From assembly GCA_046294495.1 (NCBI GenBank), contig JBKBKV010000009.1:1-46844 (forward strand): a stretch of 46,844 nt of DNA, read 5' to 3'. Under the pieces are notes generated by a model, which saw only the letters and a program-made list of their open reading frames with translations, did no database searches and had not been told where the DNA came from. The position numbers and the translations under genes are program-made. Shown one piece after another: positions 39,913 through 46,783 of the stretch (positions are counted from its first letter, which is position 1; the number at the start of each line of letters is the position of its first letter). This stretch comes from HRBIN23 sp046294495 (GTDB taxonomy: Bacteria > Chloroflexota > Dehalococcoidia > Lucifugimonadales > HRBIN23).

Positions 39913-39951
39913 TGTTAAAGTGTTCACAATGCCGTGCTAAGGGATTGTAAA
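39913..39951 (-). promoter_or_regulatory. Pho box: four direct repeats at 11-bp intervals
   Basis: Reading the minus strand, TTTACA (39946-39951), TTAGCA (39935-39940), TTGTGA (39924-39929) and TTAACA (39913-39918) recur with exactly 11 bases between starts. This matches the TT(A/T/C)ACA half-sites of Bacillus PhoP and the 11-bp periodicity of E. coli PhoB sites, and the 10-base gap to the -10 is as in E. coli. Confidence 0.85.
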
Positions 39952-40076
39952 ACTTCGCCGCCGTTGCTGGCGCACGGCGCCTGTGGATGCCCATACCGGG
40001 TGCTCCTGCGCTCATACACCATTTCCAAGCATACCCTGCTACTATTGGGGCGAAAGGTCATTGCAAGGAGGCCGAC

Positions 40077-40925
40077 ATGGAACAGACGACTGTCCTTTTT
40101 GAGCATCTGCCTGGCCGGGTAGGCTTGGTAACTCTGAACCGCCCCGAACGCCTTAACGCCCTTTCCCCCCAGGTCTGGCAAGACATTACGGCAGTTCTCC
40201 ACGAGGCGGACCGGGACCCGGAGGTGCGGGCACTGGTAGTGCGGGGGGCAGGGCGGGCCTTCTCCGCCGGGGCAGATATGGACCCTAGCCGTCCCGAGCG
40301 GGACTTGCTGGGCTGGTATGAAAGCGAACTGGAGAGTGTGCCCCGCCACCGCGTGTTCCGTGAGATATCCAAGCCCACCATTGGGGCCATCCATGGCTGG
40401 TGCCTTGGGTGGGGCTTTGAACTGGCCTGCTCCCTGGACATGCTCCTGGCCAGCGAGGACGCCAAGTTCGGCGCACCTGAAATCCGCCATGGCTCCATGG
40501 TGGCCAGTATCCTCCCCCTGCGTATTGGGCCTATGTGGGCCAAACGCCTTATCTTCACCGGCGACATTATCACCGCCCAGAAAGCCCGGGAGATCGGCCT
40601 TGTTCTGGACGTGTTCCCAGACCAGGGGCAGGTGCTAGAGGCGGCCCTAGCCCTGGCGAGGCGTATCGCTCTGGTGCCACCTTTGGGTGTGCGCTTCAAC
40701 AAGCGGATGATTGACGGGGTGATGGAAGCGGTGGGGGGCGAGATGGCCGTCGCTTATGGGAGCCTGGTTTCGGCCATCTGCCACGCCCTTATGGAGAGGG
40801 CCGAGAACACCGAAGGAGAGAACCTGCAGGCCATCCGACGAAACCAGGGTCTAAAGGCCTTCCTGGAGGCGCGGGAGCGTCCCTTCCGCCCCGGGCCGGG
40901 CAAGGAGCCGTGGGTCGTCCAGTAA
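40077..40925 (+). CDS. Enoyl-CoA hydratase/isomerase (crotonase) family protein
   Basis: A 282-residue crotonase. Oxyanion-hole segments FSAGADMDPS and HGWCLGWGFELACSLD; the first catalytic Glu is kept in FGAPEIRHGSM, but the second position falls in PMWAKRLIFTG and is not Glu. The C-terminal part is longer than usual (ENLQAIRRNQGLKAFLEARERPF). I start at ATG 40077 after CAAGGAGGCCGAC; the upstream open frame has no support. Divergent from the pst operon and ended by a hairpin at 40933-40954. Substrate unknown. Confidence 0.9.
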   Translation: MEQTTVLFEHLPGRVGLVTLNRPERLNALSPQVWQDITAVLHEADRDPEVRALVVRGAGRAFSAGADMDPSRPERDLLGWYESELESVPRHRVFREISKPTIGAIHGWCLGWGFELACSLDMLLASEDAKFGAPEIRHGSMVASILPLRIGPMWAKRLIFTGDIITAQKAREIGLVLDVFPDQGQVLEAALALARRIALVPPLGVRFNKRMIDGVMEAVGGEMAVAYGSLVSAICHALMERAENTEGENLQAIRRNQGLKAFLEARERPFRPGPGKEPWVVQ

Positions 40926-40932
40926 ATCAAGG

Positions 40933-40954
40933 GGGGCGGGTCTTTGCCCGCCCC
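40933..40954. terminator. Bidirectional GC-rich hairpin between convergent genes
   Basis: GGGGCGGG (40933-40940) pairs with CCCGCCCC (40947-40954) around TCTTTG. It separates the crotonase (plus) from the isocitrate-lyase-like gene (minus). T-tracts are poor on both sides. Confidence 0.7.
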
Positions 40955-40975
40955 TCTCTGCGTTACACTCAGGTG

Positions 40976-41968
40976 CTAGGCCAGCACCCCCTCGTGCTTG
41001 AACTCCTTGGCCCCGAAGCCACGGCTCTGGGTGTAGCGCTCCTCTACAAAGGCCTTGGGGAGATACTTCTCCTCTAACTGCTGGAAGTATTCAAAGCGCC
41101 CCATCTTGTGGTGGTTCTCGGTGGGGTGGCCGTCCTTCATGCGGTGGAGGCGGAACTGCGCCTGCTCCTGGTTCTCAGCCAGGTCTTTCAGGAAGTTCCA
41201 CTCGGCAAACATGGCGGCGTGGATCGCCCCTAGGGTGATGAAGATATACTTATAGCCCATCTCCCCCAGTTCGCGGAAGGTGAGGGGGTTTTGCACCTTC
41301 GTCCACTTGAAAGAGGAGGAGTAGTTGAAGCCCATAGGCACATCGGGGAAGGCCTTCTTGAACTCCACGGCGAACTTCTCTACCGGCCCCCGATCGGGGG
41401 TGGCGAACTCGGGCCACACCATGTCCGCCCCAGCGTCGGCGTAGAACTTGGAGCGCTCAATGGCCTCTCCCAGGCTCCCCCCCACGGCGTTCTCTGCGTC
41501 GGTGCGGGCGATGATGAAGAAGTCGGGGTCAGAGCGGGCATCCACGGCGGCGCGGATTTTGCCTATGGCCTCCTCCCTGGGGAGGACGACCTTCCCTGCT
41601 AAATGCCCGCACCGCTTGGGGAAGCGCTGGTCTTCAATATGTATGCCAGCCACCCCGGTCCTCTCATACTCTTCAACAGTGCGCATGGTAATCAGGGCGT
41701 TGCCGTAGCCATCGTCGGCGTCGGCGATAACGGGGATGCGCACCACGCTGGCGATGTATTTGGCCCAGGTGGTCATCTCCGTCATAGTAGGGAAGCCCAG
41801 GTCGGCGCGGGCCAGGTAGCCCACGGCGCAGGAGTAGCCACTCATATACACACACTTCAGGCCCACCATCTCGGCCAGTTTGGCCTGGATGGGTGTATAC
41901 ACCCCGCTGGTATACAAATAAGGCTCGGTCTTCAGCAGGTCTCGGAACTTGCGTCCCATGCCGGGCAT
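40976..41968 (-). CDS. Isocitrate lyase/PEP-mutase superfamily enzyme
   Basis: A 330-residue TIM-barrel enzyme. The lyase signature KRCGH has Cys120 (isocitrate lyases have KKCGH), with the metal site ADADDGYGNA near 82-91, IHIEDQ near 109 and IIARTDAE near 152. The length is between 2-methylisocitrate lyase (about 290) and isocitrate lyase (about 430). Isocitrate, methylisocitrate, dimethylmalate or oxaloacetate are possible substrates. No malate synthase is adjacent, but a CitE/malyl-CoA-lyase-like gene lies upstream on the same strand, so the two may process C4-C6 acids together (inference). Confidence 0.85.
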   Translation of the reverse strand: MPGMGRKFRDLLKTEPYLYTSGVYTPIQAKLAEMVGLKCVYMSGYSCAVGYLARADLGFPTMTEMTTWAKYIASVVRIPVIADADDGYGNALITMRTVEEYERTGVAGIHIEDQRFPKRCGHLAGKVVLPREEAIGKIRAAVDARSDPDFFIIARTDAENAVGGSLGEAIERSKFYADAGADMVWPEFATPDRGPVEKFAVEFKKAFPDVPMGFNYSSSFKWTKVQNPLTFRELGEMGYKYIFITLGAIHAAMFAEWNFLKDLAENQEQAQFRLHRMKDGHPTENHHKMGRFEYFQQLEEKYLPKAFVEERYTQSRGFGAKEFKHEGVLA

Positions 41969-41994
41969 GCTCTCTACTCCTCTCTCTAATCTCT

Positions 41995-42306
41995 CCCCTG
42001 CCTCTGGCAGGGGGCAAAAGTCTCCCTATCTACTAGCCTTTACTGGTGCACAAAGCACCACCAATGGATCCAATGGGCAAATGGGGCTTGAAGGGGATAA
42101 AGCGATGGGAGCGTTACTTGCGGGGGGTGCCCCCCGCTACGGTGTGGGGCATCTGAAACATAATGGGGAACCGCACCCTTATAACCTTTCTCATCTTCCC
42201 GCCGGGAGGATGTCTCCACAGCGGAGAGGTTACACTTCCATGGTTGCTCACGAAAAGCGTGCGGTCAATGGGGTAAAGACGGTGTTTTTCCTATCATTGC
42301 GATAGG
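41995..42306. other. Hairpin-rich gene-free stretch (possible structured RNA or leader)
   Basis: The 360 bases between 41969 and 42328 hold no convincing gene. Perfect hairpins: 41995-42013 (CCCCTGCC/GGCAGGGG), 42044-42060 (TGGTGC/GCACCA), 42120-42137 (GCGGGG/CCCCGC), 42290-42306 (CCTATC/GATAGG). At 42182-42232, TAACC/GGTTA closes a three-way junction with arms CATCTTCCC/GGGAGGATG (42192-42212, loop of three) and TCTCC/GGAGA (42213-42227). On the minus strand this would be the leader of the isocitrate-lyase-like gene. No known riboswitch consensus was recognised. Confidence 0.5.
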
Positions 42307-42328
42307 GGTGGCTATAGGCGGATGTTCC

Positions 42329-43261
42329 CTACAGCAGACCCGCTAGGCGTGCTTTCTGCACCGTGGCCTGGGCCACGCGTAGAGAGGCGGCGTCTATCAT
42401 ACGGCCGTCTATGGTGATGGCGCCCTCCCCCCGGGCCAGGGCCTCCTCGTATGCCTGGATAACCCGCATCGCCCATTCCACCTCCTTACTTGGCGGAGAG
42501 AAGACCTGGTTGGCGATAGGCACCTGAATGGGGTGGATGCACCACTTACCATCAAACCCAAGGCTTCGGGCTATCAAACACGCCTTGCGAAAGCCTTCGG
42601 TGTCTCGGTGGGCAGCGAAGGGGCCGTCCAGAGCGCGGAGCCCTGCCCCACGGGCGGCGGCCACGATGCGGTGCATGGCGTAATGCCAGCGGTGCCCGGG
42701 GTAAATGGCATCCGCCTCGTCCGGCTCGCCTATAGCCGCCTGGGGCATCTGCATAGAGGCGGCGTAGTCGCCCGGCCCGAACACCAGAGCCTCCAAGCGT
42801 TCGCTGGCCATAGCAATGGCGTGGATGTTCACCATGCCCTGGGCCGTCTCTATCTGGGCCTCTATGCCTATGCGCCGACTGAAGCCTTTGTGGTGCTCAA
42901 TCTGGGTGAGCAGGATATCTACAAAGGCCACATCCTCCGGGCGGTTCGTTTTGGGCAAAACTACGCAGTCCAGGCAGTCGCCAGCGGCCTCCACTACCTC
43001 AACTATGTCTCGGTAGGCCCAGGGGGTGTCCAGGCCGTTGATGCGCACACAACGCACCTTGCGCCCCCACTCCAGTTCCCGTAGGGCCTTGACCACTAGG
43101 GGACGGCTCCCCTCCTTCTGGCTGGGGGCAACGGCGTCTTCTAGGTCCAGGTAGATGCAATCGGCGTCAGAGGCTACGGCCTTCTGGATCATGCCCCAGT
43201 TAGAAGCAGGGACCGACAGGAAAGAGCGCTCCAGGCGTATGGGCACGGGTGTCCTGGGCAT
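42329..43261 (-). CDS. HpcH/HpaI aldolase-CitE family lyase, malyl/citramalyl-CoA-lyase-like
   Basis: A 310-residue TIM-barrel lyase. RSFLSVPASNW at the start, YLDLEDAVAP (metal-binding Glu/Asp), VRINGLDTPW, VLPKTN, IEAQIETAQGMVN and the late block WCIHPIQVPIANQVFSPPSKEVEWAMRVI...ITIDGRMIDAAS resemble the malyl-CoA/citramalyl-CoA lyases of Chloroflexus and the CitE family, which cleave or form 3-hydroxyacyl-CoA or its acid. I start at ATG 43261 after AGGAGGACAAGG. Thioester specificity cannot be read. It precedes the hairpin-rich region and the isocitrate-lyase-like gene. Confidence 0.87.
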   Translation of the reverse strand: MPRTPVPIRLERSFLSVPASNWGMIQKAVASDADCIYLDLEDAVAPSQKEGSRPLVVKALRELEWGRKVRCVRINGLDTPWAYRDIVEVVEAAGDCLDCVVLPKTNRPEDVAFVDILLTQIEHHKGFSRRIGIEAQIETAQGMVNIHAIAMASERLEALVFGPGDYAASMQMPQAAIGEPDEADAIYPGHRWHYAMHRIVAAARGAGLRALDGPFAAHRDTEGFRKACLIARSLGFDGKWCIHPIQVPIANQVFSPPSKEVEWAMRVIQAYEEALARGEGAITIDGRMIDAASLRVAQATVQKARLAGLL

Positions 43262-43388
43262 CCTTGTCCTCCTGGATTGTCTAGGTGAGCCGACATAAGG
43301 GCCGATAGGTCTTACCCACATGTTCCATCACCTAACCCACCAGAGCAAGGGAGGGGGAAGGGGGTAAACGGTGCGATGCGGGGACGGT

Positions 43389-43793
43389 CTAGCGCCCACC
43401 TATCTGGGGGCACACCTCAGGAGTGGGGGGGCAGAGGCAGTCCCACTGCTCTACCAAGGCCAGCAGGCGTTGGCGTTGGCGGGCTAGGGCCTGGTAGCGC
43501 GCTTCTACCTCAGCCAGGCGCTTGCGGAGAAGGGGGGCCAGAACGGGGCAGGGGCTTCGCCCCCTGCGCCAGGCATCCAGGGCAGGCTTCAGGTCGTCTA
43601 GGTGCAGGCCCACCGCCAGGGCTGAGCGGATGAAACGCACCTCGTCCACAGCCCGAGGAGGATACACGCGCCACCCGGTATAAGTGCGCACTGGCTTGGT
43701 CAGAAGGCCCCGCGCCTCATATAGGCGCAGGGCCTTCCGACTCACGCCTGTGAGGCGGCGCAGTTGGGCCGGAGACAAGGTCCCCTTATTCAT
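43389..43793 (-). CDS. MerR-family regulator with metal-sensor cysteines
   Basis: A 134-residue MerR protein: winged helix (LSPAQLRRLTGVSRKALRLYEARGLLTKPVRTYTGWRVYP, 6-45) and a long dimerisation helix (85-115). Cys82 starts the helix and Cys119, Cys121 and Cys128 lie in the C-terminal loop (DCLCPPTPEVC). Cys at the start of the helix plus loop cysteines is the arrangement of divalent soft-metal sensors (MerR, ZntR, CadR); monovalent sensors such as CueR have Ser there. It is the second gene of the operon with the Cys-rich protein, behind a promoter with a 20-base spacer and a perfect dyad, so autoregulation is expected. Confidence 0.88.
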   Translation of the reverse strand: MNKGTLSPAQLRRLTGVSRKALRLYEARGLLTKPVRTYTGWRVYPPRAVDEVRFIRSALAVGLHLDDLKPALDAWRRGRSPCPVLAPLLRKRLAEVEARYQALARQRQRLLALVEQWDCLCPPTPEVCPQIGGR

Positions 43794-43853
43794 AGGCTCC
43801 CCAGCAAGGAGGATACTATCCCGGGCCGTGCAAAGGAAGCCCTACACGCTGGG

Positions 43854-44087
43854 TCAGCACCCGCACCCGCAGGGGCAATACCCGCACCCGCAGGGGCAAT
43901 CCTGCTTACGGGGGGCGTCCAGTTTCCCTTGGCGAACCGCCCCTACCAGCACCCCCCACTGCCCTGGAGTAAGTGTGGCCAGGTGAGGCTCCTCCCCTAT
44001 TTCCACCCGATCTGGGTAGACCCGCACCTCCGGGCAGTGCACGCAGTCGGGGCACAGGTTCAGACGGACAATAGGCTCCTTAGACAT
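43854..44087 (-). CDS. Cys-rich small protein with metallothionein-like tail
   Basis: A 77-residue protein with 10 Cys: CxxCxxC at 12-18 and seven in the last 14 residues (64, 66, 68, 71, 73, 75, 77; CPCGCGYCPCGCGC), encoded by an 18-bp-like tandem repeat. The middle (EVRVYPDRVEI...LTPGQWGVLVGAVRQGKLD) resembles the C-terminal half of DUF397, known from actinomycete small proteins. Metal chelation or delivery is inferred. AAAGGAGGAGGCG precedes the ATG, and the merR-like gene follows 60 bases later. Confidence 0.8.
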   Translation of the reverse strand: MSKEPIVRLNLCPDCVHCPEVRVYPDRVEIGEEPHLATLTPGQWGVLVGAVRQGKLDAPRKQDCPCGCGYCPCGCGC

Positions 44088-44128
44088 CGCCTCCTCCTTT
44101 CTTTAGCCCTTTGTGGGGCTTCATCCAT

Positions 44129-44160
44129 AGGATAGGGCTGGCCCCTGGGGCCAGAGTCAA
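44129..44160 (-). promoter_or_regulatory. MerR-type promoter/operator of the Cys-rich operon
   Basis: Minus strand: TTGACT (44155-44160), 20-base spacer, TATCCT (44129-44134). The spacer holds a perfect 17-bp dyad, CTGGCCCC-T-GGGGCCAG on the plus strand (44138-44154). Elongated 19-20-bp spacers with a central dyad are the hallmark of MerR-activated promoters. Start would be near 44122. Confidence 0.85.
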
Positions 44161-44375
44161 GCACCCCCACCAACTTCGGGCAGAAGCACGCACCACCATC
44201 TTCCAGGCTTGTTTCGCACCCATCGCAACGGCACACCCCATCCCGTTAATGGGAGGGGCCTTGCGTGGGGACAACCCTTCTCAAGCACGCCCTTTAGCAA
44301 CCGGGTAAATTCCTGTTGAGGGTCGGTATCTCACAGTGCCCCTCCCTGTGCTACCATGCCCTGGGGGTGAGATAA

Positions 44376-44747
44376 GTGCCAATCTATGAATACCGCTGCC
44401 AGGACTGCCACCGCAAGAACACATTCTTCTTCCGCTCCTTCTCGGCCCTGGCCGAGGCGACCGCCCTGCACTGCGAGCACTGTGGGAGCACAAGCCTGAA
44501 ACGCCTCTTCTCCCCGGTGGCCATCCACCGCTCCTGGGGCTCCAGCCTGGAACGCTCCTTCCCTGGGAAGGAGATGCTGGACGAGGCTGACGAGGAATCG
44601 CCCGAGGGCATGGAGGAGTGGGGCAGGAAAATAAAGGGCGCCCTCACTGAAGGGGAGGATACGGAACTGGACGAGTGGGAGAGGGCAGAACTGGGCCTGG
44701 AGCCGGAGGAAGATATGGAAGGCGGGGATGAGGAAGCCGAGGAGTAG
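44376..44747 (+). CDS. FmdB-family zinc-ribbon protein
   Basis: A 123-residue protein starting PIYEYRCQDCHRKNTFF with CEHCGSTSLKRLFSP: the CxxC...CxxC zinc ribbon of the FmdB family. An acidic tail follows (from about 65, ending GGDEEAEE). Starts at GTG 44376 after GGGGGTGAG. The 288 bases upstream hold the MerR-type promoter on the other strand; I see no clear promoter for this gene. It is followed by a second fmdB after 9 bases. The molecular function of the family is unknown. Confidence 0.88.
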   Translation: MPIYEYRCQDCHRKNTFFFRSFSALAEATALHCEHCGSTSLKRLFSPVAIHRSWGSSLERSFPGKEMLDEADEESPEGMEEWGRKIKGALTEGEDTELDEWERAELGLEPEEDMEGGDEEAEE

Positions 44748-44756
44748 GAGGTGCCT

Positions 44757-45098
44757 ATGCCCCTGTATGATTACCGCTGTGCAGAGTGCCTGAGGGTAAC
44801 AACCATCTTCACTAAGTCGGTGTTCCAGGAGGTGGAGCCGGTCTGCGCCTATTGTGGGGGCAAGGAGATGCGCCGCCTGGTCTCACCTTTCGCCTACCAC
44901 AAGTCCATTCAGACCATACATGAGGAGAGCGGACCACCCCCAAAGTTCCCCACCATGGACTATTACAAGGACCCCCGCAACATCGGGCGCTATGTAGAGG
45001 AGAAGTTCAAGGAGTTCGGGATGGAACTGCCCAAGGGCGTGAAGGAACAGATTGAGGCTGCCCGCCAGGGCGAGGTGCCCAAGGAACTAGGGCTGTAG
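44757..45098 (+). CDS. FmdB-family zinc-ribbon protein, second tandem copy
   Basis: A 113-residue paralogue: PLYDYRCAECLRVTTIF...CAYCGGKEMRRLVSPFAYHKS. The tail (YKDPRNIGRYVEEKFKEFGMELPKGVKEQIEAARQGEVPKELGL) is helical and differs from the first copy's acidic tail. I chose ATG 44757, five bases after AGGAGG; a GTG at 44751 overlaps that site. It is two bases upstream of the extended thiE gene, so the four genes 44376-46716 look like one operon. Confidence 0.88.
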   Translation: MPLYDYRCAECLRVTTIFTKSVFQEVEPVCAYCGGKEMRRLVSPFAYHKSIQTIHEESGPPPKFPTMDYYKDPRNIGRYVEEKFKEFGMELPKGVKEQIEAARQGEVPKELGL

Positions 45099-45100
45099 AT

Positions 45101-46081
45101 ATGGAACTGGTAAGCCCTCACCCCATATTCCCCCATTATCGGGATGCCCTTGGGGCTTTCCTGCGCACCGTGGAGGCCGCCGTTACCCAGCCCATCGGCC
45201 TGGCCTATGATGTGCGCTCCCTGCGCCACTCCCTACAGCCTCCACAGGCAGAGGAGGAGAGCGACCCCCTGCGGGGATGGCGTGTCTCCCCCTCCCAGGG
45301 CCTGGAGGCGCTGGCGGCCGCCTGGCGCACCCTCTCTCTCCTGCAAGCCTGGGGTGGCGTAGAAAGCGCTTGGGCCGAACGGGCGCGAAAGGTGTTGGCA
45401 CGGGCCGAGGCCCGCCTGGGCGCCGACCTGCGCCGCCCCCTCGCCCAACGGGTGCAGGGGCTATATGTCATCGTTGACCCCGCCCAGTGCCGGGGGCGCG
45501 ACGCCCTTCAGATTGCAGAGGCCGCTCTGAAGGGCGGGGCAAAAGTCCTCCAGTGGAGAGACAAGCAGACAGAGAAGGGGAACCAACTTCAGGCTTTGGC
45601 CCAGGTGCGCACCCTGTGCGCCCGCTACGAGGCCCTCCTTATCATCAACGACCACGCCGACCTGGCCCTGGCCGCCGAAGCCGACGGCCTGCACATTGGC
45701 CAACTGGACTTGCCCCTGACCGCGGCGCGCCAGGTGTTGCGCCCCGGGCAAATCATCGGGCGCTCCCACGCCCTGCTGGAGGAGGCGCTGGCCTCTCACG
45801 CCCAGGGCGCCGACTACATCGCCGTGGGCACCATCTTCGGCACAGCCTCCAAAGCGCCCGAGCGCACCCGCTACGCCGGCCTGGAGACCCTGCGCAAAGT
45901 GAAGCAGGCAGTCCAGGCACCTGTGGTGGCTATTGGTGGCATCAACGCCGCCAATGTGGGTGAGGTCGTATCTGCTGGAGCCGATGCGGTGGCCGTGCTT
46001 AGCGCCGTCTGCGGTGCTGACAACCCCGAAGGTGCAGCCCGGGAACTGGTAGAGGCCATCCGCCGGGCCAGGGGGGGCTAA
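45101..46081 (+). CDS. thiE: Thiamine-phosphate synthase with N-terminal helical extension
   Basis: The last 205 residues (from 120) are a ThiE TIM barrel joining HMP-PP and thiazole phosphate: GLYVIVDP, VLQWRDKQ (usually LQLREK), LLIINDHADLALAAEADGLHIGQLDLP, IIGRSHALLEEALASHAQGADYIAVGTIFGTASK and APVVAIGGINAANVGEVVSAGADAVAVLSAV. The first 118 residues are a separate helical domain of unknown role, including YDVRSLRHSLQPP and ALAAAWRTLSLLQAW. Its TAA overlaps the ATG of the translin-like gene by one base (TAATG). No TPP riboswitch is visible. Confidence 0.92.
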   Translation: MELVSPHPIFPHYRDALGAFLRTVEAAVTQPIGLAYDVRSLRHSLQPPQAEEESDPLRGWRVSPSQGLEALAAAWRTLSLLQAWGGVESAWAERARKVLARAEARLGADLRRPLAQRVQGLYVIVDPAQCRGRDALQIAEAALKGGAKVLQWRDKQTEKGNQLQALAQVRTLCARYEALLIINDHADLALAAEADGLHIGQLDLPLTAARQVLRPGQIIGRSHALLEEALASHAQGADYIAVGTIFGTASKAPERTRYAGLETLRKVKQAVQAPVVAIGGINAANVGEVVSAGADAVAVLSAVCGADNPEGAARELVEAIRRARGG

Positions 46082-46716
46082 TGCCCACCTACGCAGACGA
46101 CCTGAAAGCCATTGGCGAGGCGGCCCGTGCCCTCTTGTCCCAGACCTTTTCGGCGCGGGAGCAGGCCCTAACCCTCTCCCGTGAAGTAATCCAGCATTGT
46201 TCTCTGGCCATCCGCGCCGCCCACCGCTCCCAGCAAGAAGAGGCGCGCCGCCATCTCCTACACGCCCAGGAGCGCCTCCAGCGCGTAGAGGCCCTCCTGC
46301 ACCAGCACCCAGATGTGTATTACGCCGGCTTCGTGGAGGACGCCCAGAAAGAGTTCGCCGAAGCGTCGACCCTCCTGGCTGTGCTCTCCGGCGAGCCCCT
46401 GCCCAGTTTCCGTGATTTGAAGATAGGGGTGGCCCCCTATCTGCACGGCCTGGGGGAGGCGGTAGGTGAACTGCGCCGTGCCATCCTGGACGCCCTACGC
46501 CAGGGAAACCTGGAACGATGCCAGGGCCTACTGGAGGTAATGGACGATGTTTATGCCCTGCTCATCACCGTGGACTTCCCCGACGGGATGACTGGGGGCC
46601 TGCGGAGGACAACGGACGCCGTTCGTGGCATCCTGGAGCGCACCCAGGGGGATGTGGCCCTGGCCCAGCGCATGCACGCCCTGGAGCGTCGGCTGTCTGG
46701 CCTTGAGAAGGATTGA
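46081..46716 (+). CDS. Translin-family protein
   Basis: A 211-residue all-helical protein. Translin-family features include the N-terminal ALTLSREVIQHCSLAIRAAHRSQ helix, a FAEASTLLAVLSGEPLP helix and VDFPDGMTGGLRRTTDAVRGILERTQGD near 158-190, corresponding to the conserved D(F/Y)P...LRR..D..R..LE.T of translin and archaeal homologues. Eukaryotic translin binds single-stranded nucleic acid and forms C3PO RNase with TRAX; bacterial roles are essentially uncharacterised. Coupled to thiE by the TAATG overlap. Confidence 0.8.
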   Translation: MPTYADDLKAIGEAARALLSQTFSAREQALTLSREVIQHCSLAIRAAHRSQQEEARRHLLHAQERLQRVEALLHQHPDVYYAGFVEDAQKEFAEASTLLAVLSGEPLPSFRDLKIGVAPYLHGLGEAVGELRRAILDALRQGNLERCQGLLEVMDDVYALLITVDFPDGMTGGLRRTTDAVRGILERTQGDVALAQRMHALERRLSGLEKD

Positions 46717-46742
46717 CACCCCATCCCCTCCTATGGTACGCT
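46713..46742 (+). promoter_or_regulatory. Promoter of the last, partial gene
   Basis: TTGACA at 46713-46718 overlaps the translin-like stop; after 18 bases TACGCT lies at 46737-46742. -10 is weak, -35 perfect. Confidence 0.55.
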
Positions 46743-46783
46743 ATGGCTGCACTTTTCTATGCACTTTGATAAGGGGGAATGCT

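Noticed and set aside
41949..42305. 118-codon plus-strand frame in the intergenic stretch
   Set aside because: No ribosome-binding site, no recognisable domain, and the DNA is dominated by hairpins; a structured RNA or leader is more likely.
42290..42306. CCTATC/GATAGG hairpin as terminator of the CitE-like gene
   Set aside because: On the minus strand it is followed by A-rich, not T-rich, sequence.
44080..44274. 64-codon minus-strand frame upstream of the Cys-rich gene
   Set aside because: It crosses the MerR-type promoter and overlaps the Cys-rich start in another frame; no domain or ribosome-binding site.
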